Positions 8,919-17,069 of a stretch of DNA of 64,000 nucleotides are shown piece by piece. Location: contig CAXBGS010000008.1 of the NCBI GenBank assembly GCA_963975425.1, positions 1 through 64,000 of the forward strand, given 5' to 3'. Position 1 is the first letter of the stretch. Every line of letters begins with the position of its first letter. Under the pieces are notes generated by a model. It saw only the letters and a list, made by a program, of their open reading frames with translations, ran no database searches and was not told the origin of the DNA. The stretch is from CAXBGS01 sp963975425 (GTDB lineage: Bacteria > Planctomycetota > Planctomycetia > Pirellulales > Pirellulaceae). Position numbers and translations under genes: made by a program.

Positions 8919-10910
8919 CTATTTGATTTCGAGTGGAATGCTGGCCTGTCCGTACTTCTTGCCGGTGACATCTTCCATCGTTAGCTGCAACCGGTACGAT
9001 CCCTTTGGCAATTGCTTGGGCAAGTGCATTTGGTAAGCGATGAAGTAGTCTCGCAAGTAGTTGCTAGAGACCTGCTTGTCGGCGGGCAACAATTGACTGA
9101 CGATCTTTCGGTTCTCGCTGTCAAAGATGTCATAGCTGCCCTGCAGGTGTGTCTCGAAACCCTTTTCGACCGTCGACACGGTGAAGTTCTCGATCTCGCA
9201 GTACAAGATAACTTGTTGCCCAGGGTCGAACCGATTGCCGGGGAACGTCTTGATTTGGCCATACGCTTCGATCTCGGTACAAAACGCCAGCGAGCGGACT
9301 TCCAGTGAATCCGTTGCGGCCGCCAGGTACTTGGTCGCTTCACGTAGTTGGGGCAGGGCGGTGGTGAATCGCCGCGCCGGAACAGGGTGACCTTCCGGGT
9401 CGATAATTGTCCAAAGCCCCAAAAGTTGGTGACGCAGGTACTCCTGCTCTTTGTCGCTCATGTCATCGATCTCGGCGACGGCGCGGTCCGGATCGCCGGC
9501 CAAAACCATCAAGTGCCTGGCCATGATCAATCGCCGACTGCGTTCCGCCTCGGTCTCGCTCGCGGGTCCCTGTGACAACCGCGTCAGCAAGGCGTCGTAG
9601 AGTTCTTGATCGCTAAGCTTGGCCGGATCAAGCGGAGCCGGAGACGTTGGCGTCGGCGTCGGCTGGGCAGGCTCAATCGCTGCGGGCTCGTTCGCTGCGG
9701 GCGTGATGGCCGCTTGAGCAATCATCGAATCGCTGGTCGCATCGCGAGCCGCCGAGGCGGGACGGATTTGCGATTCGACTTTGTCTTTGGCGGGCGCGGT
9801 CGAGGACGGAATGGCTTGAACGATGGCCGGTTCTAAGTTGGCAGGTACCGGCGGTTCTTGCGCGGCACCTGACTCGTCCGCCACAGGCACGTGGTTGCTC
9901 GATTGGGCAGGCTTTGATTCGGCGAGCGATGTTTGCGGCGGGGCCGATTCGGCGGCGACCGCTGGTTGCTGAGCTGGAACCTGCTTCGCAGCCACCTGCT
10001 TCGCGGGTTCTTGCGTTGCAGCGACTTGCGTTGCAGCGACTTGCGTTGCAGCGACTTCTTTCGTGGGCATTTGTGTCGCCGACTCTGGGTCGCGCTGCGT
10101 GGTTTGCTGTGCGAGATGCCCGTTGGCGGCGTCTTGCGATGTGTTGTTTTGCGCAGCACTGTTGGCGGCCAGTCGATTCGGTGGCGTCGTGGCCGGCACC
10201 CGGGTTTCAGCCGGCAATTCGGGCAACTGGTCCAACGAGTCCGTCAGGGCTCGATTCAACGCACCTGGCTGGTCGGTTGTGTCGGCCGACCGTGACATGG
10301 CGGCAACCAGCTGACGCATTGCTTGTTCTTTGACCGCGGGTGGACTATCGCGAAACGCTCGCAACAGGTCGGCTTGCGTTGCATCTTGGGGCAGCTGGAA
10401 TCGCTTACGCGCGGCGGTTGCATTAGCGGCGGCAGCAGCCTGTTCGTTGGCGGCCGATGAGGATGACGATGCGATACTGCGGATCGGTCGGTCGGACGTG
10501 CGTGTGCGTGGCGGTGTATTGGATCGATCGCCCAGTCTTGCGGTCACGGCCGATTCAGCCGGGGTGGCGGGGCTGTGGGTACGGAACGGCGTACCGGCGG
10601 ACGATGCGGGATTGCCGGTCGTATCGACGCTGGCCTGCGAGTCTTGTCCCGACGCGTTTGCCCCCGCGAGTGATTGCTGCTGGGCAAGGGGCGCATTGTC
10701 CACAGCGCCATCGGGTGTGACATTCGAACCGGCACGGGGTTTGGCGGTTGCCAAACGTTGGCGTGGTGCTTCGTACTCGGGAATGGTCGCCGTCGGGTCT
10801 TTTCTCACTTGGACGAAACGGTTCAGCGGGGAAGTCCCGCGACATCCTGAAAAGAAAAACAGACAGCCCGTGAATATCCAAATGAACCAATGTTGTCGTC
10901 GAGCGTGCAT
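8919..10910 (-). CDS. proline/alanine/glutamine-rich lipoprotein with C-terminal beta domain
   Basis: A 663-residue protein. From 10910 the N-terminus is MHARRQHWFIWIF followed by FFFSGC, a lipobox with Cys near residue 23, so it is predicted to be a lipoprotein. Residues about 45-440 are low-complexity, rich in A, P, Q, S and T. They include a 15-bp DNA repeat at 10015-10059 that encodes VAATQ units. The C-terminal 200 residues look folded. A helical part (LLTRLSQGPASETEAERSRR) is followed by an Ig-like beta region near GQQVILYCEIENFTV that ends at YGQASIPLEIK. I interpret the linker as a wall-spanning tether and the C-terminus as the functional domain. No named family recognised. Confidence 0.75.
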   Translation of the reverse strand: MHARRQHWFIWIFTGCLFFFSGCRGTSPLNRFVQVRKDPTATIPEYEAPRQRLATAKPRAGSNVTPDGAVDNAPLAQQQSLAGANASGQDSQASVDTTGNPASSAGTPFRTHSPATPAESAVTARLGDRSNTPPRTRTSDRPIRSIASSSSSAANEQAAAAANATAARKRFQLPQDATQADLLRAFRDSPPAVKEQAMRQLVAAMSRSADTTDQPGALNRALTDSLDQLPELPAETRVPATTPPNRLAANSAAQNNTSQDAANGHLAQQTTQRDPESATQMPTKEVAATQVAATQVAATQEPAKQVAAKQVPAQQPAVAAESAPPQTSLAESKPAQSSNHVPVADESGAAQEPPVPANLEPAIVQAIPSSTAPAKDKVESQIRPASAARDATSDSMIAQAAITPAANEPAAIEPAQPTPTPTSPAPLDPAKLSDQELYDALLTRLSQGPASETEAERSRRLIMARHLMVLAGDPDRAVAEIDDMSDKEQEYLRHQLLGLWTIIDPEGHPVPARRFTTALPQLREATKYLAAATDSLEVRSLAFCTEIEAYGQIKTFPGNRFDPGQQVILYCEIENFTVSTVEKGFETHLQGSYDIFDSENRKIVSQLLPADKQVSSNYLRDYFIAYQMHLPKQLPKGSYRLQLTMEDVTGKKYGQASIPLEIK
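10015..10059. repeat. 15-bp in-frame tandem repeat in the lipoprotein linker
   Basis: Three copies of gttgcagcgacttgc (last copy diverging at its end) code for repeated VAATQ on the minus strand. The unit length is a multiple of three, so copy-number change would alter linker length without frameshift. Confidence 0.8.
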
Positions 10911-11163
10911 CCATGCCTCGCAAATGAAGTGTTTTCTTTTTCGCTGCCGGCGCGCTGGGCACCGCTTGTGCTCGCGAAAAAGCGACACGTTTACCGGCCA
11001 AGATCGCCGGTCCTGCGTGAAACTACGAAATCTATGCCTTTGCCGACAACCCGAATGACACGCCAGTGGCAAAACGGACCCTCGAAACCGCGGCGATAGC
11101 AATATGGGCGGCCATCATCAGTCGTCGGCGGGCTGAATTCCCTCGCCAGCAAGCTCAGTGGCA

Positions 11164-11592
11164 TCATGGGTCCGTCGAATCGCTTAGCCGGCCGGTACTG
11201 AAATCGGGCCGATCGATAGCATAAGCCTCGATCTCGAACGGATTCTCTCGATACCCGTCACGTCCCCTCAGGAACAAGACGGCAGAGATGGCCAGATAGG
11301 CGGGGACAAAACCGATGCCCCAACGTTCGTACTGGCGGACATGGACGCGTTCGTGCTCGCGCGTGACGTCGAGGGCGAAACGGTCACAGCCGAACACGAC
11401 GTGCCCCATCGTCATCGCCATCGCGGGCAGTGGCATGCGGCCAAGCAGGTAGGCAACCGAAGGGCCATAAATCTCGATCACGCCGTCGACTCGTTGAAAG
11501 CGGGCACCGACCAGCAACCCCATGGTGATACCAAAGAGCGTATAGGGAAGCGGCCACGCATACGCTAAGAGTCGAACGAAATACCGCAACAC
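11164..11592 (-). CDS. small membrane protein with HExxH zinc-peptidase motif
   Basis: A 142-residue protein from a GTG start at 11592 with GGAG 7-8 bases upstream. It has hydrophobic segments at about residues 5-30 and 45-68 and another at about 93-110. Between them lies HERVH at residues 80-84, an HExxH zinc-binding motif, followed by NPFEIEAYA near 118-124, whose Glu is placed like the third ligand of gluzincin-type peptidases. This resembles small planctomycete and proteobacterial proteins with an embedded HExxH...EAxA pattern. Peptidase activity is inference. The gene stands alone on its strand. Confidence 0.6.
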   Translation of the reverse strand: MLRYFVRLLAYAWPLPYTLFGITMGLLVGARFQRVDGVIEIYGPSVAYLLGRMPLPAMAMTMGHVVFGCDRFALDVTREHERVHVRQYERWGIGFVPAYLAISAVLFLRGRDGYRENPFEIEAYAIDRPDFSTGRLSDSTDP

Positions 11593-11658
11593 CTAAAACT
11601 CCGCTAGACACCGATCTGGCTTGACCGCCGCCAAAGAACAGGAAAGGCGGAAACCGAA

Positions 11659-11710
11659 AACAGCCTGGCGCCGTCCGCGAGAGGTCCCGTGGGCGATCGT
11701 CCAGGCTGTT
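11659..11710 (-). terminator. inverted repeat, possible terminator of the downstream minus gene
   Basis: The 10-bp arms aacagcctgg and ccaggctgtt flank 32 nt. On the minus strand the second arm runs into TTTTCGGTTT, a weak U-tract, about 60 bp after the stop at 11771. The long loop makes this uncertain. Confidence 0.4.
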
Positions 11711-11770
11711 GTGAATCGATATTTTGTCAATCGACCAAGAGCGTTCCCTCGCTCACAACGTCGATCTATT

Positions 11771-12193
11771 CTACTGTTCGTCGTCGCCGACGAGTACTTC
11801 GGGGCTGAACATGTCGGCCGGATCGAGGTCGTCCTGGTCATCCAGATCTTCGCCCTGCAAGATCGCCAGTTGCTCTTCGTCAAGCTTGACATAGCCGAGT
11901 GCCCGAACGACTTCTAGCACTTCGCTGCAGGTGGGGAACATCCGTCCGGAATCACGCTTGTAGTCGTCCATGGCTCGCATGAACTCGATTTCTTCGCCGT
12001 TGTAATCGCGTTCGCAAGTGGTCGGATCGATGTGGCGACGACGCTGGGTCTTGCGTCGCGGCGATGTCATCACACCCGTGTCGACGGCTTCTGGATCGCC
12101 ATCGCGACGTTCACTGCGTCGGCGATCGATGGTGACGATGTCTTCTTGTTGTTCATTTTTAGAGACTTTGGAAGAAGCGTTGGAAGCGGACAT
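11771..12193 (-). CDS. small charged conserved hypothetical protein
   Basis: A 140-residue soluble protein. The N-terminal half is disordered and strongly basic (RRRSERR, RRKTQRRRH). The C-terminal half has a compact helical motif around EFMRAMDDYKRDSGRMFPT followed by SEVLEVVRALGY, then a very acidic tail. The FMxAMxxYKRxxxRxFPTxSEVL pattern recurs, to my knowledge, in planctomycete hypothetical proteins of unknown role. The start at 12193 (MSASNAS) was preferred over 12247 because the upstream extension has no family-like features. A nucleic-acid-binding role is possible but unproven. Confidence 0.65.
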   Translation of the reverse strand: MSASNASSKVSKNEQQEDIVTIDRRRSERRDGDPEAVDTGVMTSPRRKTQRRRHIDPTTCERDYNGEEIEFMRAMDDYKRDSGRMFPTCSEVLEVVRALGYVKLDEEQLAILQGEDLDDQDDLDPADMFSPEVLVGDDEQ

Positions 12194-12690
12194 ACGTTTT
12201 GACCCTCTCGTGTGTTTGTTTTCCCCGTGAAAGCCTTCCGTCCGCATGACCCCGCCGGTTCAGGCTGGATGGGAGGCAAAAAAACGTAGCACACGGATTA
12301 GGTAAACCTGGCCTAAAACACCCGACATTCGCATCAGGAAAGCAGTAACGACCAGGCAAGCTGACCGGTCATGCGGGTCGTGACGAATATCGCGAGTGTT
12401 GGCCCCGTTTTCGACTTGGAAACGAGGACACGACCGCCCCGGGGACGAGCACGACTAAGAGCACGAGCCTGGAACGTTTCCAATCGCTTTGATCGATCAC
12501 GCTTGCCGGGAAAAGCCGGAACTAGCCGGAACAAAAAGAAACGCCGCAGCAAGACCGCACGCGATCACCGTTGGCCGAGGGAACACCGCAGATTGGCATG
12601 CAAAGTTGAACCGCTTGCACGCCGAATTTCTGGCGCCTGAGTGAAACGGCTCTGGTGCCTGATTGAGACGGCTCTGGCGCTAGCGCGGGG
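12194..12690. repeat. intergenic region with 22-bp tandem duplication
   Basis: Two adjacent 22-bp units at 12637-12680 share the core acggctctgg and differ at only a few positions. They begin 11 bp after the trpA stop. The rest of the 497-bp spacer has no supported gene; short Arg-rich ORFs there on both strands look like chance. It must contain the promoter of the gene starting at 12193. Confidence 0.6.
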
Positions 12691-13488
12691 TCACTGGCCC
12701 ATTGCCACTCGCAACTCTTTCATGAATGCCGACACCGAGGCCACCGCGTCGGCGCGATCGGTCGCCTGTGCGATGCGCCGGACGATGGCCGAACCGACGA
12801 TCAATCCGTCGGCAACCGGTGCAAGTGTGGCTGCGGCCTCTGGACCGCTGATGCCGAATCCGATGCAAATCGGTAGGTCGGTTTGTTCGCGTAGCCAGCT
12901 GACATTGTCCGCCAGGTCGGCCGGCAGCTTGGTTCGTTCGCCAGTGATTCCGGTGACCGAGACGTAATACAGGAAACCCGTCGATGATTCGGCGATACGA
13001 ATTTGCCGGTCTCTCGGCGTTGTGGGTGTTACCAGTTGAATCAGGCTGAAATCCGCATCGCGACAAATTTTGGCCAACGCATCGGCCTCTTCCACCAACA
13101 GGTCGGGAACGATCGCGCCGGCGTATCCTGCGGCCTTGGCCTGGTCGACATACGACTGCAAACCGACCCGATAGATGATCGAATAGCTGACCATCGTCAC
13201 CATCGGCACGGTGACTTCGGCGGCCACGGATTGAGCGAGTTCGAAAACTTGTTGCAATCGAAATCCGGATTCGAGCGCACGTTGATACGAGGCCTGGATC
13301 ACGGGGCCGTCGGCGATCGGATCGCTGTACGGCACACCGACTTCGCAAAGACTGGCACCGGCCGGGCCGACCGCGCGAAGCACATCGGCGGTTGTTGCCA
13401 GATCGGGATCGCCGGCCGTCAGAAAGGGCATCAGTGCCTTTTGACCGGCCGCACGAAGCTGCTTGAATTGATCGTCCACCGCAGACAT
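12691..13488 (-). CDS. trpA: tryptophan synthase alpha chain
   Basis: TrpA cleaves indole-3-glycerol phosphate to indole and glyceraldehyde 3-phosphate, and channels indole to TrpB. From the ATG at 13488 the catalytic Glu falls at residue 49 (LCEVGVPYSDP) and the Asp at residue 60 (PIAD), the canonical E. coli numbering. The phosphate-binding GFGIS and loop motif SVTGITGER are also present. An AGGTGA Shine-Dalgarno sits 9 bp before this ATG; a GTG at 13500 is the alternative. Length is 265 residues, normal for the family. trpB and other trp genes are not adjacent, so the pathway is scattered, as I expect in planctomycetes. Confidence 0.97.
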   Translation of the reverse strand: MSAVDDQFKQLRAAGQKALMPFLTAGDPDLATTADVLRAVGPAGASLCEVGVPYSDPIADGPVIQASYQRALESGFRLQQVFELAQSVAAEVTVPMVTMVSYSIIYRVGLQSYVDQAKAAGYAGAIVPDLLVEEADALAKICRDADFSLIQLVTPTTPRDRQIRIAESSTGFLYYVSVTGITGERTKLPADLADNVSWLREQTDLPICIGFGISGPEAAATLAPVADGLIVGSAIVRRIAQATDRADAVASVSAFMKELRVAMGQ

Positions 13489-13545
13489 TTTGTAGTTCAC
13501 CTAAGGTGCAGGGGAATTCCGTGGTTCATCAGCAGGCTACCTTAG

Positions 13546-15051
13546 TCATGTCGGGCCGGTTTGTTGATCCGGCATCGATTCGGTTTTGCCACATTCGTCC
13601 TGGCACCTTAATTCCTTTTCGATCCAGGTTGCAATCATCGTCAGCTGAAAAAGCTGGCCCAGCGTGAACGTATCAATGTGCGAGAGCGTCAGGCTGAATG
13701 ACGGTGATTCGATTTCATCCAGCGTCTGGCGGTATGTCGCCTGCATCATCGCATCCATCGACCGCGAATCGGCACCCAGAATCGCGTCACATTTGGACTT
13801 CTGGGCGACAAGGTGTTGGACCAGTCGATTCCCGTCGGCAACGCGACACAACGCACGAAACCGCTCCAGTTCACTCGGATTGACCAGTACGGTGGTGGTG
13901 GCATCGGTCGCGGCGGAATCTTGCGTTAGCCGGCCACACCAATCGCCAAATCCCGCCAAGGCATTTGACCAGGTGCTGATCAACCGATGTCGCAGTCCAC
14001 CGCGAGCCGCTAAATAATTCGAAGCAGCCAACCTCATCGCAATGTTGTCCGCCAGCGGTGTGTCTTGAAAGTGGTCATTAATGACGACCGCACCTTCCAG
14101 CAACTTCATACAGTCCAATCCCAACATTGCCGCCGGCAACATCCCCGCAGGCGACAGCACCGTCCAGGCTGGCCCCAGATCCGGTGTCAGTGAAAAGCGT
14201 TGCCGCGCTGGCGGCATGCCATTCGCCCCACCAACGTGCGACAACGACGCGATGGATTTTGAGCCACCGATCGAGACCACGAAGCGCGCAAGGTCTTGCT
14301 CGATGCCCGCCTGCTTGACGTCTGCTTGCTCGGGCTGCGTTTTCTCGGCCCGCGCGGGATCGGCCAGCGGGAAATCGGCCAGCGCGGGATCAAGGTTTGA
14401 ATGCGGGGATGCCTGGTCAAGCGTCTGACGAAGCTGATCAACTAGATATTGCCGACCCCGTTGCGCTTGATCGGCATCGGTGTGGCTTGTCGAACGGCCC
14501 AAATCATCGCCGGGTTCAAGCGAGACGATCGCCCAACGTTGTTCGCAGGTTTGTTCGGCATGCGGCTGGCGCAACCGCGTCAGCAAACTGGCCAGCGCAT
14601 CGTTCTCGTGAGGATTCGGCTGGAAATACATCCGCGGTTTGCTGCCACGCATCGCCCGCGTCCGTTCGTTGTGATAGGGATCGCAGCAGGCCTGCATCAA
14701 CGCCCTCGCGCCCGCAGCCATCCCCGGGTCACTGCAGACAACCACCGCGTCGACATGATCATGCAAACCGTTGGCGACTGCAAAGACTCGGCCGAGATCG
14801 GATGCTTCGCGTCGTGCGACGTAGGCGGCGTATTGTCGTTCGGGCAACCGAAAAAAACTGCGATCATCGCTGGGTGAGTCGACACTGGTCATACCCTCGG
14901 ACAGATCGATCGCCGACGAATCACGGATGGGATTGGCCAATTGTGTCAGCCGCGCGCGCAGCGATTCCAGTCGCGGGCCAAGCCCATCGATCACTTCGTC
15001 AGGGAACTGTTTTTCGAACGAAGACCCGCGATCGAATCGTGGCAAAGTCAT
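13546..15051 (-). CDS. phosphoglucose-isomerase-like protein, probably catalytically degenerate
   Basis: A 501-residue protein with the framework of glucose-6-phosphate isomerase. The first SIS-like region runs from DAVVVCSDPGMAAGARALMQ. The segment WTVLSPAGMLPAAMLGL matches the family YSVLTPVGLLP-type motif, and the C-terminal DTFTLGQLFQLTMIATWIEK matches the YTFGxLxxFFE region. The usual GIGGS is VCSDPG, SKSGTT is replaced, the ESEGK loop reads DSAATD, and the DLHSLGQ histidine region is missing. A normal fold without the Glu, His and Lys used for isomerisation suggests a pseudoenzyme or a changed activity. It lies next to trpA (57 bp) on the same strand and opposite gpmI. Family membership is inferred from motif order. 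Confidence 0.6.
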   Translation of the reverse strand: MTLPRFDRGSSFEKQFPDEVIDGLGPRLESLRARLTQLANPIRDSSAIDLSEGMTSVDSPSDDRSFFRLPERQYAAYVARREASDLGRVFAVANGLHDHVDAVVVCSDPGMAAGARALMQACCDPYHNERTRAMRGSKPRMYFQPNPHENDALASLLTRLRQPHAEQTCEQRWAIVSLEPGDDLGRSTSHTDADQAQRGRQYLVDQLRQTLDQASPHSNLDPALADFPLADPARAEKTQPEQADVKQAGIEQDLARFVVSIGGSKSIASLSHVGGANGMPPARQRFSLTPDLGPAWTVLSPAGMLPAAMLGLDCMKLLEGAVVINDHFQDTPLADNIAMRLAASNYLAARGGLRHRLISTWSNALAGFGDWCGRLTQDSAATDATTTVLVNPSELERFRALCRVADGNRLVQHLVAQKSKCDAILGADSRSMDAMMQATYRQTLDEIESPSFSLTLSHIDTFTLGQLFQLTMIATWIEKELRCQDECGKTESMPDQQTGPT

Positions 15052-15406
15052 GATGTGAATCCAAGAACCCTATCCATCGGGTAACTGAGCAATTTGGGAA
15101 CCGACCGGAATGATCGAGAACACCTACCGCAACGGTCCGTGGCGACAGCGTAACGGTCCGGGCGTGTTGTTCGTAGCGGCCGGGTTCACAGCACAGCTGG
15201 GTCACAGCACAGCGGGGTCACAGCAGCCTGGGTTCACAGCAGCCCGGGTTCGATGCGGCCTGACTCGTCGAGCTCTGGCGGACCGGCGGCATAGGCGGGC
15301 TACGAATTCACGGCCGTGCCGCTAGAATCGGCGGGTAAAGCTTATCCGCGGTGCTGTCCAGCCCGCCATCACCATCACTCGGCCTCGCTGTATAGGAATC
15401 AACATC
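15052..15406. repeat. divergent spacer with degenerate 15-18-bp tandem repeat
   Basis: Positions 15182-15251 hold about four imperfect units with core gggttcacagca. The 355-bp spacer separates the PGI-like gene (minus) from gpmI (plus) and must hold both promoters. No further gene is supported. Confidence 0.6.
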
Positions 15407-17017
15407 GTGTCGGAAGTTCGCCGAAAACCTGTCGTTCTCATTGTCCGTGACGGCTGGGGCCAAAACCCGGATTCGAAATGGGACAGCGCCAATGCCGTCC
15501 ATTTGGCCAACACGCCGGTCGCCGATGCTTTGATGGCCGAGTACCCCCACACGCTGATCCACACCTCGGGCGAGGACGTCGGTTTACCCGCGGGGGTGAT
15601 GGGCAACAGCGAAGTCGGCCACCAGAACATCGGTGCCGGCCGGATCGTCGATCAAGAAGTGATGCGGATCACACGATCGATTCGCGACGAATCGTTTTTC
15701 AAAAACCCCGTGCTCGTGGGCGCCATCGAGCATGTCAAAAAGACCGGCGGCACGCTGCACTTGCTGGGCTTGATGTCCGATGGGCGAGTCCACAGCGACT
15801 TGGACCATGCATTGGCGATCGTCGAACTGGCGAAACGAGCGGGCCTCGGTGCCGATCAGTTCGCCGTCCACGCGATCACCGATGGTCGCGATACGTCGCC
15901 CACCGGCGGCATCAACTATGTCGGCAAGATCGAACAGGCATTGAAAGACGCCGGCGTCGGCCGCATCGCCAGTGTGATCGGTCGGTTCTATGCGATGGAC
16001 CGTGATCTGCGGTGGGAACGTGTCGAAACCGCCTACCGCATGATGACGCAAGGATCCGACCGCACCGCCACAAGTGCCACCGAAGCGATCCAACACTATT
16101 ACGACCACCCGACCGACAGCAATCGAACGGGCGACGAATTCATCTCGGCCACGACAATTCTTGCCGACGGAAAACCGGCCGGGCTGGTCAAGGACGGCGA
16201 CGCGGTGATCTTCTTGAATTATCGCGGGGACCGAACGCGAGAAATCACCAAAGCGTTTGTGCTGCCAGACGACCAGTGGAAGGATATTCCCGGCGGTGGA
16301 TTCGATCGAGGCAAACAGATCGACGACTTGTACTTTGCCACCATGACCGGCTACGAAACCGGATTGCCTGTCGAAGTCATCTTTGAAAAACGCGCCAAGA
16401 TGCCCAACATCCTGGGCGATGTGATCAGTGCACATGGTTTGCACCAGTTCCGCTGTGCGGAAACGGAAAAGTACCCGCACGTGACTTTCTTTTTCAACGA
16501 CTACCGTGACAATCCTTTCGTCGAAGAAGACTGGGGCATGGTGCCCTCACCGCGAGATGTATCCACCTATGATCAAAAGCCCGAGATGTCAGCCGACGGC
16601 GTCACTCAAGCAGTTCTGGATGTGATCGAGTCGGGAAAGGCCGAATTGATTGTCGTGAACTTTGCCAACGGCGACATGGTCGGACACACGGGAGTCTTGA
16701 AAGCCGCGATCGCCGCGGTCGAGAAAGTCGATCACTGCGTCGGACAAATTGTCGACGCGACGCTTGCCAAAGGTGGCTCGCTGGTTGTGACGGCCGACCA
16801 CGGCAATTGTGAACAGATGATCGATCCGGTCACCGGCGGTCCCCACACGGCGCACACCACGTATGACGTCCCGCTGATCGTGGTCGAACCTGGATTAGAA
16901 AACGTCAAGCTTCGCGAAGGTGGCCGACTGGCCGACATCGCGCCCACGATCCTTCAATTGATCGGGCTTCCCAAACCCGACGAAATGACCGGCGAGTCAC
17001 TCTTAAAGGTCAACTAG
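15407..17017 (+). CDS. gpmI: cofactor-independent phosphoglycerate mutase
   Basis: GpmI interconverts 3- and 2-phosphoglycerate with two Mn ions and a phosphoserine intermediate. The GTG start at 15407 is preceded by TAGGAAT at suitable distance. The N-terminal metal site RDGWG (Asp 15) and nucleophile Ser 68 in MGNSEVGHQ are present. The substrate-domain motifs AITDGRDTSP and GRFYAMDRD follow, and the second metal site ADHGNCEQM and HT(A)HTT lies near the end. Length is 536 residues, slightly above the usual 510-515. It is transcribed alone, converging on the HTTM gene. Confidence 0.97.
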   Translation: MSEVRRKPVVLIVRDGWGQNPDSKWDSANAVHLANTPVADALMAEYPHTLIHTSGEDVGLPAGVMGNSEVGHQNIGAGRIVDQEVMRITRSIRDESFFKNPVLVGAIEHVKKTGGTLHLLGLMSDGRVHSDLDHALAIVELAKRAGLGADQFAVHAITDGRDTSPTGGINYVGKIEQALKDAGVGRIASVIGRFYAMDRDLRWERVETAYRMMTQGSDRTATSATEAIQHYYDHPTDSNRTGDEFISATTILADGKPAGLVKDGDAVIFLNYRGDRTREITKAFVLPDDQWKDIPGGGFDRGKQIDDLYFATMTGYETGLPVEVIFEKRAKMPNILGDVISAHGLHQFRCAETEKYPHVTFFFNDYRDNPFVEEDWGMVPSPRDVSTYDQKPEMSADGVTQAVLDVIESGKAELIVVNFANGDMVGHTGVLKAAIAAVEKVDHCVGQIVDATLAKGGSLVVTADHGNCEQMIDPVTGGPHTAHTTYDVPLIVVEPGLENVKLREGGRLADIAPTILQLIGLPKPDEMTGESLLKVN

Positions 17018-17021
17018 CGAG

Positions 17022-17047
17022 GAAACGAGCGCGAAGCATCTCGTTTC
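17022..17047. terminator. hairpin between convergent gpmI and HTTM genes
   Basis: The arms gaaacgag and ctcgtttc are separated by 10 nt in the 52-bp convergent spacer. There is no T-tract, so termination function is only suggested by position. Confidence 0.35.
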
Positions 17048-17069
17048 GCCGCGGTCATCTCGACTAGCG

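Noticed and set aside
12371..12640. 89-codon plus-strand Arg/Lys-rich ORF
   Set aside because: It is composed of GC-rich runs and overlaps the repeats after trpA. There is no Shine-Dalgarno and no similarity I know of.
15584..16480. 298-codon antisense ORF opposite gpmI
   Set aside because: It mirrors GpmI codon periodicity and lacks a start context or domain.
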